In this document: one piece after another, positions 1 to 12,136 of the stretch | Layout of the letters: each line of letters starts with the position of its first letter | How positions within the stretch are numbered: position 1 is the stretch's first letter | From: Linanthus parryae | Taxonomy: Eukaryota; Streptophyta; Magnoliopsida; Ericales; Polemoniaceae | Assembly (NCBI GenBank): GCA_023055425.1 | Contig: JALGPY010000001.1 | Coordinates: 138,161,368 to 138,225,367 of the forward strand | Direction: 5' to 3' | DNA: 64,000 nucleotides | The notes under the pieces: model-generated | Seen by the model: the letters and a program-made list of their open reading frames with translations, nothing else | The model's database searches: none | What the model was told of the DNA's origin: nothing | Translations under genes and position numbers: made by a program

Positions 1-126
1 TTTCTCTCTACTCTTATAGTTCCCTTTCTTGTCTATAAATACCCCTTACTATATTCAATTGCTTCTTTTCTGCGGCGATTCTTTTCTCCCAGTGCTACCA
101 ATTAGGAGTATGAAATTCCTACCAGA
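1..126. other. AT-rich low-copy sequence, no gene seen
   Basis: No ORF, RNA gene or repeat end is recognisable here. The stretch ends at the first terminal inverted repeat of the neighbouring MITE. Confidence 0.5.
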
Positions 127-556
127 GGGTGAGTTTGGTATGACTTTTTTTTGAACTTTTAATCCACTTTGGACTTTTAATCTGTTTTGAACTTTTTTGC
201 CTTGTTTGGTATGGATTTCTTTGTTTCAGCTTTTGGATTCTGGATTTTGGTTTGCAGTGTAAAAGTTGCTTAGAGAAAAGTTGGGTTGGCTGAGCTTTTC
301 TTGAACTTTATTCTACTGAAACCACAAAATGACCAGTATCCAAACTATTTTCTTGTATTTACATACAATAATAAATGTTAACTAGACATAAAAAAGGGTA
401 AAGTGGTAATCAAGACTAAACAACAAAACTGTCACACCACTAACTTTATAACACTACCAACTTTCTTCACTAAACACATGCATCTTTTTGCACGAACTCT
501 TTTGACAACAACAAAAAGTAGACTAACAAGTCCAAAAAGTCATACCAAACTCACCC
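127..556. mobile_element. MITE with 23-bp terminal inverted repeats
   Basis: The 430-bp segment begins GGGTGAGTTTGGTATGACTT and ends with the exact reverse complement, extended by a T-run at the left and an A-run at the right. It has no coding capacity beyond a 62-codon chance ORF. This is the form of a non-autonomous DNA transposon. I could not find a convincing target-site duplication (left neighbour ccaga, right neighbour atagt), so the superfamily (PIF/Harbinger or hAT) stays open. Confidence 0.75.
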
Positions 557-1457
557 ATAGTTTCTCATGCACAACTGATAGTGGGACATAACTAGGTGAC
601 TGCGATGGTAACAAAATAGTCTCTCCAGGTGCTTCAAGTCCAAGATCTCATATTCAGATAGAACTTAACATAAAAAGAAAAACTTCTAGATTATTAAAAT
701 CAAATTACTCGAGTTCATGACTTCTGCTCATTCAATAGGAGAGGTGATTCCAATTATATCTATAGCTTTATCTTTTAAAATGGGTTTTCACATAGTATTG
801 GAACCTAGGATTTAACCATTTGCAAATGGTAAGGTTGTTACCGATTCAACTTCTTCCACAAGCTAGCTAAATTTCGTAAGCCCAATGCTTCCATCAGGTG
901 CATTTAGATTGCAGGAAATGCAGCACAAGTTCAACATTTGAAAGTTATGCTACTCAGGATTACTAGTTTTTTTCTTTTGAAAAGTCAGGATTACTAGTTT
1001 TTTTCCGGAAGTTCTATTTGAATTTGGTTTTAACGCACTTGTGGATGGCAGCAGTCATTAAGCAAGTCCTACGACCCAAGTCATAACCATCAAAAGAGAG
1101 TTTCAAATCCTAATGCGGTTGACCAAGGTCAGCAGTGCGACTCACAGCCAACAAAAGCTTGTTGGTACATATCCATACCAACAAGAAATCACTGAATGAT
1201 CAGAGCACAAAATGAGATAAGGAATACTGACCAACATTATTCCACCATATTCTCATCAAAAGAGCACTTGCCATAGCTTTTGTTCAAGACTAGATTTTAC
1301 TTTTATGTTATTGGCTAAACAAAATTCCACCTTTTCCCTTGTTGGCTTGTTAGGAATTGATTGCTTTAGAGTTCCTGTGCTTTGTGTTCAATAAAATTTC
1401 CATTATATAAGCAACGTGTTGGTTTACTCAATAAGATAAAATAAATAAAATTTAGAC
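557..1457. other. Intergenic or intronic sequence, nothing recognised
   Basis: AT-rich DNA with stops in all frames. A short direct repeat of about 20 bp (aggattactagtttttttc) occurs near 956 and 986. If the NAA50-type gene at 6419-6572 is complete beyond the left edge, this stretch lies within its first intron. Confidence 0.4.
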
Positions 1458-1751
1458 CTTTTGAGAGAAAACCCTCCTGCAGTATCGTCTCGCTGACACT
1501 TAGCTAACGGCAGTATTGATTTGTCATAAAACCCCCCCTGCAGTTTCACTTCTACTGACATCGCGCACCATTTTACTAAAACTGTTGGTAGCTAAGCGTC
1601 GGTAAAAGTGAAACTGCAGGGGGGTTTCTGTATGAAAAATGGTGCACGACGTCGGTAAAAGTGAAACTGCGGGGGGGTTTTCTGACAAAATCAATACTGC
1701 TGGTAGCTAAGTGTCAGCGAGAAGATACTGCAAGGGGTTTTCTATCAAAAG
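1458..1751. repeat. Foldback element with nested inverted repeats
   Basis: The left arm (cttttgagagaaaacc, then a ctgcagtatc block, then ctcgctgacacttagcta) is repeated as its reverse complement at 1660-1751 with a few mismatches. The arms are about 90-100 bp. A second, inner inverted repeat carries the motif gtgaaactgcaggggggttt facing aaccccccctgcagtttcac. The whole 294 bp could fold into one long hairpin. No coding sequence is present. This is typical of foldback-type or Mutator-like MITEs. No clean target-site duplication was found. Confidence 0.75.
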
Positions 1752-3274
1752 TTTTAAAACTTATCGTAAGTTTTGTCTCCACAAAATTTGAAGAGGCCAA
1801 CAGCAGTCAAGTTTGAAGTTGATAATATCAATATACAAAACTACAGCTTAAATACACTTAAGTCATGAACCTTAATTCAAAAAGTCCCAAACTTAAATTT
1901 TCAAATTCGATTAACCATAAAATGGTAACAGAAAGCAGAAGACAAACTTACACATCCTTTTTTATAAATTTCTTTCAATTTTCACCCCTATCATGGTTTA
2001 TTTGATGAAACGGGAGGGTACACACTAAATTAAAATTAGATACACATTAATCAAACGGGAAGATGCCAAGTACGACAAAAAATAATGCATAAAATGTAAG
2101 TTAACCGAATAAAATGGAGTTTGACACAAAATCAAATCGATAAACAATGTATAGTCCCATAGAAGAGAGCATTTGAATATTCTGGGGGAGACGGGAAGAT
2201 AAAGAGCTAGAAGAAGTTATGGCTTGTATCATCGGAAGAAGTCGAATACTAATGTCCGGTTTGTTTGAAGGAAATCTGTAGAAAACTGTCAAATTATAGA
2301 GGATGCTATCTATTCATAGTACCTCCAAAGCCAAGTCAGGCATATCCATAACTGTAAAGCGCTTCACCTGCCAGGAATCACAACCCAACCAACTATGCAA
2401 ATGGAACTTAAACGTAAGAATAGATGGTCAATTGGTCAATTACCCTTGTCTTCTACACAGAGATCACCTATTTACAGCACAATAGACATTGGTTGGTGCA
2501 CTTATTTTTATAATTCTTCATAGAGAAACTAGCTTTACCTTCTTTGAGAAGACGCACATAAAAAGTTTGACCAAAAAAATCTCCCCCCCCCCCCCCCTCA
2601 TATGTGTTGAAACTCTGTACACGTTCAGATCTTCGTGAATTCCCATCTTCAAAGTAATTGTTAGGAGGTTTAAGAACAACTCACCCTCCAGTCCAACAGA
2701 TCTCATCGCTTCTGAAAATACGATGTGTTGAGTTGGTGCCTGCGGTATTATTGTTTGTCCTGGAGGTTGTGATTGATTTGAAAAAAAAAAAGAGTTCGCC
2801 TTATAAAATTAGATTCATTAGGTTGAACTTTGAGCTTGTATGGAGAAAGCAAATGACTTCGGAATTCTGGGTTGTATAGCCTTCATCAAAAGCCTCAAAT
2901 GTCATACTTGCCTTCATATCCTAGCCTCTGAAAATGTGAAGTTTGTTCAATCAGCTGCCTGTACAAGTTGTTTATTGTCTTTGGTACCAATTAATGGCAT
3001 GTGCTTCTAAATGCAGTTTGTTTATCTACAGTGCACATACATCTGTGTCACATGACTTCTATATTGCTTGTTTGTTAACCGGATAACTCGGATATACTTG
3101 AAATGCACAACAATTGTAAGATATTGTGGCTACTGATGGCAGTAGCATTAATTAATTTTTTGTTAGGGCATTTTACTTGAAGTTTCTACGGGGTGCAATG
3201 GGAGTTGTGTTTGGATATGAATGTATCCGATGTCGCAATTAATTAATTGACCATGCAATTTTCAATTTATGCAG
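1752..3274. other. Intergenic or intronic sequence, nothing recognised
   Basis: AT-rich DNA with only short chance ORFs. A C-homopolymer lies at about 2581-2597. An upstream ATG exon for the L37a-like pseudogene would be expected here but none could be placed. Confidence 0.4.
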
Positions 3275-3979
3275 ATCAAGAGAACCAAGAAGGCTGGAAT
3301 CATCGGGAACTATGGTAAGTCATTGCTCAATTGTATTTTATATTGCTTTCTTTGTTGGCGATGTTAAACATGTAGGTAAGCGAAAAGTTCGTGAACTTAC
3401 AGTTACACACTCATATGTCGTAAGAGATGAATAAGCACTCACAGTCCATTGTTTATATTATGTGGCACTACAGTGCTGTTAGTTTCCTGACTATACAAAT
3501 CTCCCTTGCCACCCAAAGTGATGCACCAAGTTCATTTTGAAGTTTGAGAAACCTTGGCCTTGATACATGTGGGATGACTTCCTTACCGATTTATATCTGT
3601 CTGTGGTATATTCTTGTCTCCATGTGAGGTTTATGTGACGCAATGTTGCAGGTACCCGTTTTGGTGCTAGTCTGCGTAAGCAGCCTGAGAAAATGTAAGT
3701 CAGGCAACACAGCAAATACTTATGTGAGTTCCATTGGAAGGTAAATTATCCATCCCTATTTACAACTCTCGCATGTGATTGTGATGCCACAAAATCTCTT
3801 TTGGATCCGGAAGATTGTAGCTAATGAAGGTGTGTTGACTTCAGTATGATGTGAAGGGGAAGGCTGTTGGGATTAGGGACGCAAGGACTGTGGCTAAGTT
3901 AAACCTGGTGTGCTTACACTTTAAACATTGCTAGTGCGGTGACTATTACGAGCATCGTCATCAGAAGGTGAGAGAGTAG
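3275..3979 (+). pseudogene. RPL37A: Ribosomal protein L37a (eL43) pseudogene with retained introns
   Basis: Three blocks match the 92-residue 60S protein L37a in order. 3275-3314 reads IKRTKKAGIIGNY and ends at a GTAAGT donor. 3652-3740 follows a GCAG acceptor and reads GTRFGASLRKQPEKM, then a VSQ..HSKY..CEF segment. 3845-3979 follows TTCAG and reads YDVKGKAVGI and, after a frame change, an AYTLNIASAVT-like segment to a TAG. The start exon is missing, a four-base insertion shifts frame after VSQ, and a one-base loss destroys the second Cys pair of the zinc ribbon (GCKDCG in the family); another shift follows. Because the introns remain, this is a decayed DNA-level duplicate, not a processed retrocopy. 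It cannot encode a working zinc-ribbon ribosomal protein. Confidence 0.85.
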
Positions 3980-4938
3980 ATCAAACTATATAAGAACTGA
4001 AGGACCTTTAATCAGAAGTTTTTTGAATTAATGGGATATTTCTCTAATAGTTTTTGATGTATGGTTATGCACTTTGACTAGAGCCCTAACTTTTGAGTCA
4101 GAATTTCTGGTTGATATGAATGAGTTTCTACTTCTCTGAATATGTTTAAAAAAAACTGTTCATTGACTGCACCTTCACCTGAACTTCTAAATCAAGACTT
4201 CACACCTTTGTTCTTCTTGCTTGAATTCATTGAATGATTTACCCAAATGAACTCGTTCAAGGAGTTGAGTACTGGGTGCAACTGGGAAAATTTATAATTA
4301 AGGCTCTTTATATTTACATAACATGGTGTTCCAGGTCTATTCAACAGAATAGGGATTTAACTTTAGCGATGTTGGTGCCACTAGTGGTGGTGGTGGCGGG
4401 CTTTGGTTCATTTGTAGTTAACTGATCCTAAGGGGTTTGTATGGCCATTTTTTGATTTGGAAGGGCAAAATGTCCACAATATACCTTTCATTAACTAACC
4501 TCACGCCTAAACTAACGGCGTCAGCAAGAAAGGGTGAGTGATGAAAGTGTAATTTACCCCTATCATCCTGAACCCGCATTCCACTATATTTCACATAATC
4601 ACTGTTAGATGATTCTCGATTCGTGCATATAGAAAGCCGTATGAAACTTCACAAAAGGCTGTTGACCACAAATTATATATGTTACCCTTCAGTCCTTCGC
4701 TTTAAAACTAAAGAAACGTTGATACTATCACATCCCTACATGGATTCTTTTCACAACCACAACACGAGAACCCTGGCGTCTCACTCTAACAAACACCAAC
4801 CTCCTGTTCTACCCTTCCTTTGCATTAGAACCCTTCTCGAAAATGTATCACTGTACTCGCACAAACTTCAGAACGATTTTCCTTTCAAGAGCTTGTTGGG
4901 GATTCCTTTATTAACTGTCAGACTCGCTCATAATCTGG

Positions 4939-4973
<35 letters not shown>

Positions 4974-6418
4974 AGAATGGCGATCAACCGAAACTTGACC
5001 TATGACCAATCTATTCTAACCACAGTGCCCCACACAAAACCTAGCATTTCCCGATCTGGGTCACTGGAGTTGGCTTAGTGAAAAAGGACAAGAAAAATGT
5101 TGGAGCACTAAGCAAAGTACTTCTGGCATGCCGAGGACATGTTCTGTCCAGTTAAACCATGATTTCAATCTGCCAGATTTTTTTAAAAAAATCAACCTGA
5201 CAAACCATTTTGACTTAAAACTCCTCTAAATGAGTGGCCCTGAATATCGAACAGATGCTCAACGCAGTATTAACCCACATCCTGAATTAGATGGCAAATG
5301 ACCTACATTTCCAACCCGACCTATTGACATATCCTCCAGTCATTTTACCACCCAAGAAGATAGTTTCAAAGCATGCTGAGAGTTGTTAGTCTATCACATA
5401 AGCTCATCATTAGCTCCACAAAAGATAATTGCGTCATCGAAAGAAAGATGAGGAAAAATTCGGACTTTTTTTATTGCAGTTTCCAATATTGTATCAAGAA
5501 CACCAAATCAGTTACTACCTATGAATCTTAGGTGGATTTGACCTTCCTACCCCCAGATTAAAGTATTTTTTTGGAGGTAGTAGAATATTAGAAGAGATGG
5601 GTGTGCCTCAAAGAGCAAAGACTTCCTATCACGTATACCTTTAGTTGCTACTTGTTAGCATTCATCTAAATAACAGTAACAGTCGTGGCCGCGGTGTAAC
5701 TGCATCAGGCTGTATGGTACACGCTTCAGAGGAACTGGCAACTGAATGTGTGAATCTTTCGATTGGTTACAAGATGCAATGATAAAGAATAGGCTGTAGA
5801 GGCAGGGAATTGGCTAGGTAACTCTTGAGTTTCAGCTGTAAGGGTACAATATCGGCTGACATGAGAGTTCTCATAACTATTGAGCTACGAATCACTCGAA
5901 ACAAACATAACACAGCCATCCATCGGCGATCGAATTCCCCAATGTACATATAAGAACACAAGAAAAACTTAGCAAACCTTTAAATTCTTGGGGTTATCTG
6001 GAAAGGAGCTATGCAGTTCACATTATCGCCAGAAGTTAAAGATCAAAGTTAAACCAATACAACTCATCTTCAAGGGATTACTTAAACGTTCTCAATAACT
6101 GCTAGTATAAATGTCTTAGTAAATTTCTCATTCACAGCTTGGTTGCAGTAGTTCTTCTTTACCATTCAAAATAGTTATACGGCTGCTTCGGTTCCTTAAT
6201 CAAAACATCCCAATTGGATAGAGATCAAATACAAGGCCAACCCAGTAGTATCAAGTTCAATGCACCACAAACAAAACAAAACAAAAAAGGGTTTCAACTT
6301 GATTCCAATCCAATTCCTCAGATTAACTTCATCACCATAAATAGAGCAAAAAAGAAACAGGACCCATCAAAATTCACAGCGTAAGGAGCAAAACCCAGAA
6401 AGGGATGGGAGAACAGAC
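3980..6418. other. Non-coding sequence, possible first intron of the NAA50-type gene
   Basis: I looked on the minus strand for the later NAA50 exons (the acetyl-CoA-binding loop and the VQTNNEDA and FYKKFGFE blocks) and found none. A 34-base A-tract lies at 4939-4972. A 151-codon ORF across it owes part of its length to the A-run, which reads as poly-lysine, and has no family resemblance. If the gene is intact, its first intron exceeds 6.4 kb; otherwise the exon is an orphan. Confidence 0.45.
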
Positions 6419-6572
6419 CTAGTTTGGTGAACTCCCCTGAAGCGAGGGCATCGGCATAGTACTTATCATTGTAGCGAACGGGGAAGAGGACGGTGTTGAG
6501 CTTCTTGAGTTGCATCAGATTCTTGTCCCTCACTCCGTCCAACGAGATTGACACTTGTCGACCAGCCCCCAT
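6419..6572 (-). CDS. NAA50: N-alpha-acetyltransferase 50 (NAA50/SAN) first coding exon, partial
   Basis: The exon encodes 51 residues beginning MGAGRQVSISLDGVRDKN and ending ASGEFTKL, with the LNTVLFPVRYNDKYY block typical of the N-terminus of plant NAA50, a GNAT-fold enzyme of the NatE complex that acetylates protein N-termini on the ribosome. The start follows a plausible 5'UTR acceptor (CCCTTCAG near 6592). The exon ends CTA-G before a GTCTGT donor at 6418, phase 1, which matches the alanine (GCx) that follows in the family. The open frame beyond the donor is not NAA50-like. No other exon was found to the left edge. The gene either continues left of the window across a long intron or is a 5' fragment. 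The reading frame shown has no lesion. Confidence 0.8.
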
Positions 6573-6760
6573 CTCTCGCTATCGGTTTGTTTAAATCGCT
6601 GAAGGGAACCGATTAAAACAGTGACCACCAGGGAATCAATCGAAGTCGATATAGATGAAGAGAACGAGTAGAGTGAGAGAAGCACTTACCGTGGGGGGTT
6701 TCTTTCTTGTTACAGCGCCGCCGCCGACGAAGGTTCTATCATGTGGTGGATCTCGTCGGA
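6573..6760 (-). promoter_or_regulatory. Probable 5'UTR intron and promoter-proximal region of the NAA50-type gene
   Basis: On the minus strand an ACGGTAAG donor lies near 6690 and a CCCTTCAG acceptor near 6592, which would frame a 5'UTR intron of about 95 bp directly upstream of the ATG. GC-rich sequence (near 6714-6730) lies just upstream of the donor. This is inferred from splice-like motifs only; no TATA box stands out. Confidence 0.4.
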
Positions 6761-7208
6761 CGGAAACCAGGAAATAATATGACAGATCTATTCCTCCAAA
6801 CGATACCGTTTTGGAAAAGTTGACCTTGAGTCAAGGCTTTGTCATTGAACCCCCTCTTGGGTAATTGAGATCTTCAAGACTCCAACCACCAGGGGCGAGC
6901 TAGGGAATACTACGAACTATTTGAACACAATTCTATTTTTTCCATAATTTACTTGGGACACAGTTGAAAAATCTAAATACTACATCATGATTGATTTTTA
7001 TTATACATTTATGTAATGATGGCATGAAGACAACCTTTGGATTCTTTTGAAATCAACGGTGGATAACTTATAGTAAAGAGAATATTTTTCTCAATCAATT
7101 TTAGCATCATGAGAAGCCAGCTTTGGTAAAACATTTGGGGTCTGGCAACCCTTGTAGATGACTTTTGAACTCCATCCCATCACCAGCTCCTAAGTGGCTT
7201 TAGCCACG
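6761..7208. other. Intergenic sequence left of LINE-1, nothing recognised
   Basis: No ORF or repeat is seen. Next to the LINE 3' end lies a short perfect inverted repeat (GTGGCT-tt-AGCCAC, about 7192-7205), which probably belongs to the target DNA. Confidence 0.4.
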
Positions 7209-8435
7209 GGGTTTTTTTTTTCGAGAAAAGAAATTTATACTATTCATGGGGAGTCAAACCTTGCAAATCATTGTTCAAAACATCAATAGTACAAGAGGGC
7301 GTTTGAGAGTAATAACTAATATCGTCCTCGTCCTTTGCTATATCTGCTAATAAATGAGCCATCTTATTGCCATCTCTATGCACAAACTGGTATTCAACCT
7401 CCTGAAATTTTGAAGATAGCTGCTTGCACTCCAATAAAGCTTCATAAAGTCGGATATTATTTGAGTTTCACGCCGGATTGTTGTGCTATCTTTGCAAAGA
7501 AGTTGCACAAGACCCAGACAGTCGCTTTCCACTATTGCTCTTGGGACTCCAAGTTCGCTGTCAAAGCGAAGACCTTCACGAATTGCAGCCACTTCCGCCA
7601 TGAAAGTTGAACGTTGCCAAGGAATTCTGCATTGTCTTGCTGCCATAAAGAATCCTGAAGCGTCCCGAATCACCATCCCCAAGCCAGAGACACGGCCGAA
7701 TTCTCTCCACGAAGCATCCACATTTATTTTTACCGCACCCTCTTCCGGTATCGTCCATTTTGAGGAGCCCAAGTCCACCGTAGTAGATAGCTCCTCCAAT
7801 TTGTCGGATAATCTGACTTATTTGCTCCACCAATAGTAATCCATACAATTCATCGCAACTCTTTCCGAGGTTTTCCCGGTCCCCTTGAAGATAACTTCGT
7901 TGCGGTGACGCCAGATAGCCCAGACGGCAAAAGAAAACTTCTCACACATTTGAGCATCTCCCCTCGTGAAAAATCGGACTATCCAATCTCGAACATCGCC
8001 TTCTTGCTGATCTAGGAACTCTTCACCCATAATCTTGTCCCAAAGTTGTTTAGAATGTGGGCATTTATTAAACAAATGATTCAAAGTTTCACGATCTTCT
8101 TGACATAGATTGCAAAGCGGAGATACATTAACCCCCCCCCCCCCCGGATATCAACTTGTTCGCTAAAGGCAATGAAGCGTGCCACAACCGCTAACACGGC
8201 ACTAATATTTTCTTCGGTATCTTTGTCCTCCAAAAATTACCCAGCCATGTCGTGGTAGATGTGCCTTCAGACGTTGTGGCAATAGGATCGGAGCTAGATC
8301 TTCGTGCTTTGTAACCGGAGCTCACGCTATACACACCGTCGGCCGTATGCACCCAAAAAGCCCTATCCCCTCCCTCTGCTGACCTTACCGAAGTAGAGAG
8401 GACAGCTTGCACATCAATAGGCCATAGGGTTTGCC
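7209..8435 (-). mobile_element. LINE-1, 3' segment (zinc-binding region, RNase H, poly-A end)
   Basis: This is the 3' third of an L1-like plant LINE, read right to left. The 3' end is marked by a T-run at about 7209-7219, that is a poly-A tail on the element strand, preceded by TTTCTTTTCTCG. The segment stops at 8435 with TTGCC, which is repeated at 47572-47576 where the same ORF resumes. With one TTGCC removed the codons join in frame (E-E-K-V-R-Q, then T-L-W-P-I-D-V-Q). The LINE was therefore cut here by the 8436-47571 insertion. Confidence 0.9.
7240..8430 (-). pseudogene. LINE-1 ORF2 C-terminal part: zf-RVT and RNase H domain, frameshifted
   Basis: Read right to left: VQAVLSTSVRS and DGVYSVSSGYKA (8412-8191), the usual lead-in to the reverse-transcriptase zinc-binding region; LFNKCPHSKQLWDKI (8084-7818), the zf-RVT motif; then a plant LINE RNase H domain (7799-7347) with INVDASW, FMAEVAAIREGL and VESDCLGLV carrying the acidic catalytic residues, and VHRDGNKMAHLLA in another frame (7434-7240). 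At least three frame changes and a C-run at about 8140-8155 break the ORF. It is a dead remnant of the ORF2 whose N-terminal part lies at 47572-50545. Confidence 0.85.
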
Positions 8436-11400
8436 TTTAACAGCCCAGCGATCTCGGTTCAGGGTTAACGCGACAATCGATAACCAAAAATAGATTATTA
8501 ACTATTAAATTTACATTTCGGTTAAAGTACATAACAAAATTTCGATAATAAGTACAATCTAAAACAAATCGTGTGTGATCTACTAAGTGATCTGACTTAA
8601 GCTAAACTTCTTCGTCTCGATCCGCGTTCCCGTTCCCCAAACTTGATTGACGACCTGCGGTTTTAAAATGGCAAAAGCCGACGCAATTTTGAAGAAATGA
8701 TCAATAAAAACTGAGTAAATACATACTTAGACATGTAAAGCAACGAGTGGAACGGAACCATGAGTTGAAACAAATCAGAAGATTTAAACAGTAGAACTAT
8801 CTTGTTGGAGAATTTGGAACAACTAGAAGTAACCGAGTAACAAAAACCTCTCAATTTAATAACATTGAGAAACCACGAGTAGTTGGTAACATATCCAGAG
8901 TAAACAAGTCCATTTAAGAGAATAACTTAGTTCATGAGTAGCCAAAGTATTTCAAATCATTTCAATTGATTAGGGCAATCCAGAGCCACAAACAACATTA
9001 ATAAAGTAGTCAATTTTTAATTTCGACTTCAATCAACAGTTTAATTTAGCTGAGGCATGTCGAGAGCCAGCAGTAGGATCGATGTAGACAGAGGGATCAC
9101 AAAATAATCACTAAGGGTTCCTTCTAGGGTCTATCAAACCCTATTTCACCTGAGCGTTAAGGGAGCCCATTCGTCAACCCCGCTCACAACATTAGCTAAA
9201 AAGCCTTAAGTGTCGACACCCCTATACCGTAGTGACCCTTACAAGTATAAGTAGCACTCTATAGCTCTATAAACCCCTTGGCCTCAATATCTTGATACAT
9301 TTTGGCTCATGGGGGGCGGATTTGTGAACATTAACGTTCTATCCAATAATAAGAAGCATTGCTTCAATGGTCATAGCCCTAAGAAAATGGAGGATCGCTT
9401 GACGCCTCCCATTAATAACAATACTCTGTACATCGTCCTAAGTCTATTAGAGGTATTTATTTCTTCTCTCTCACATAACTAGAATCAGAATATCAATATT
9501 TCACAAGTAATTTCCGAGAGTTCTCAAAGGAGATGAATAAAATAGTTTAACAACATTCGAGTGGAAAACATGCATTCTCATACTATTTCATATAACAAAC
9601 ATTCATTTGAAATATCAAACACAAACGCACACTTTGATATGAAAAGGCCGTACATATGTACTTACCTCTGGGCCATGAAAGGCGCAAAGCAAAGCTAGCA
9701 CTCCTACAATGCTCGTCTCATATGAGTCCGGGTCTCACAGTCAGTGCAGCAGCACGAAAAGATACGTCTACTTGGAACGATCCTTAACAACGGCTGGATA
9801 TACACAAGTAAAGTATGGAACATATTAGCATATACCCTCTATATGAGTTTGTATGCAAGAATGCAATGGAAAGCGGGTCATGCAAGCTAACTTGACCAAA
9901 ACGCCCATAATACTCCAAAATTGTCCAGTACCTACTCTGATTGTGCATGGACCCCAAACTATACTCATACTGGCCCAAAACACATGTAATAATGACTCTA
10001 AACTCTCTCATATGAACTTAGCATCGAAATATGCCACTTTCAGTAAATTACACTTAGGCCCCTAAAGTTTGCAAAAATTACATAAAGACCCCCACCATTG
10101 ATTTGATAACTCTCGAGTCAAATACTTCCTTCTTGAGACTTCAAATTTCATTCTAAGTCAGGTTGTTGGTCTCAAAACATTAACCTAGTCTCAATAGTTC
10201 GAGAGTGAAGTTTTAATTAAATGCACATAGGCCCCCGAAGTTCACTAAAACTTCAAAAAGACCCCACCATTTGACTTGGTCAACCCTAACCCAGAATTAC
10301 ATACAAGTACTCCAAATAAGCATACAAGACATGCTGACAAACTCCAAGTTACTAAACTAATCTCAATTCAAAGTTTAAGTAACATTACTATTTTACCCCT
10401 CCTATACATTTCAGTCAAAGTAGGGTTTCAAAAAGTCAAACTTGGTCAAACTTGATATTTAGAGTCAGAATATGAATACGAATAAGTTTCGTGAAGAACG
10501 CTAAGGCCAGAAATGTCATTCAAATGGTCAAAACTGAATATCAAGGTGAGCGAAAAATCGTTTCAAGTAGTCAACTTTGCGGCTGATTTCTGATCAATTG
10601 AGAAGGAGTTTTGAGAAACTTGAAATAGGGTTTTGAAGATGACAGTTCAAGGATTCCAGAACATATTTGAACTCTTAGAAACTCTAAGTATTCAAAGAGA
10701 TATCGCTAGTCAAAGTTGGACAAAAATTCCGATTCAAAACTTTGGGAAATTCAAGAGTTTTATATGAGTTCAAAGCAACAAATTTAGGCTTGATTTGTGA
10801 GAAATCCTTTACAAATTTGAAGATGACCCAGAGACGATGAAATAAAGTATTATACACCAGATTTACACAAAAGAAAACAGATCTAAATTTCATTAAGTTT
10901 TGAAGAAGATACAAGGGTTAGAAAATAGGTGTTTCACCACGGCATTCTATACTTAGAAAATTTTTGAGTTTTTGCTAGCGAAGAACATCAACATCACAGC
11001 AACTTTGGAGCCAAAATCAGAGGGTCTAGAGTTAAAATTGGACCAAGAAATCAACACAAAAGTTGTAGCCAATTCTCCAAGGATTCCAGAAAGCTGAAGG
11101 TCATTCAAAACGGACCAAAAACGAGAGAGATACAAGCATTTGAACAGGGGTAGTTTTTGTACCAAAAACACATGAACACGAAGAACACATTCATGAACTT
11201 CACGTTCCCCTAACTTTAGCTCAGATTTAGACACGATTAGAGATCGAATTGGACCAAGAAATCAACACGAAAGTTGGAGTACTACATGCAGGGAATCCAA
11301 AGAAACAAAAATAAGATCAAGACATCAAGTATCGAGAGAGTTAAATGGCCATGAACAGGGCAGGTTTTCAAGTCGGAAAAAACATGCACGAATCAAACTT

Positions 11401-12062
11401 GTCAAATTCGTTGTTACAGTCATGATTTGACGATGCAAATGAGTTAAGGAGATGATTAGGAGCATGAACAAGCTTTTAAACGATCAAAAAGAGCAAGAAT
11501 TGAAGGCGTACCGAGCTTTGAGCTTCCCGGCGGCCATGGAGGAATCCGGCGACCTGCTTGTCGGATTCTGATGCTCCAACGAGCTTCCACCGGAATATGG
11601 GTTGGTGGAAGAGTTCCACGACGCCCAGAGGGAAGGGGGAAGAGCCTTCGGGGTGAGAGAAATGCCAGGAAGAGAGGAAACCGCGAAATCCGACGGTAGT
11701 TGCGGTTGCCGTCGGGTTCCAAACCCAGAATTCGGCGGTCCTGCTTGCTTTGATTCGTCGCGCAAAAATGGTACCTACAGGACGCCTTGACCTCACGATT
11801 CGAACAAGACTAGTTAGAGTTGCTAACTTTCCCTAATTAGAGAGAATTCGACCAAAAACTAGGCTAGGGTTCTTACCGTTCTTCGTCGAATTTGACCTCG
11901 ATAAGCAACCATTCGGGAAACGGATTGTGGGCTTTTGCTTCCTGTGTCGAGGGCTTCTACCTGCAGCAGCAGAATTGTGAAAGAAGAAGTGGTGAGGTGG
12001 TGGTTATATTGGTGGTGGTGGTTGTATGGTGGAGAAGAAGAAGATGATGAAGATGATGTGTG

Positions 12063-12101
<39 letters not shown>
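12063..12101. repeat. CT microsatellite in LTR copy 1
   Basis: An interrupted (CT)n tract of 39 bp. It is shorter in LTR copy 2 (41410-41437) and copy 3 (47214-47241), so the length changed after the LTRs duplicated. Confidence 0.85.
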
Positions 12102-12136
12102 ACAATCTGATGGTGGAGGATGTGAAGAAGAGGTTG

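Noticed and set aside
3275..3979. Functional RPL37A gene
   Set aside because: Frameshifts, loss of two zinc-binding cysteines and no start exon.
4623..5078. 151-codon ORF with a poly-lysine run
   Set aside because: The lysines come from a 34-base A-tract; no family resemblance and no supporting splice or codon pattern.
7192..7205. GTGGCT-tt-AGCCAC hairpin as a LINE 3' recognition structure
   Set aside because: It lies beyond the poly-A end, so it belongs to the target DNA, and LINE-2 has no equivalent.
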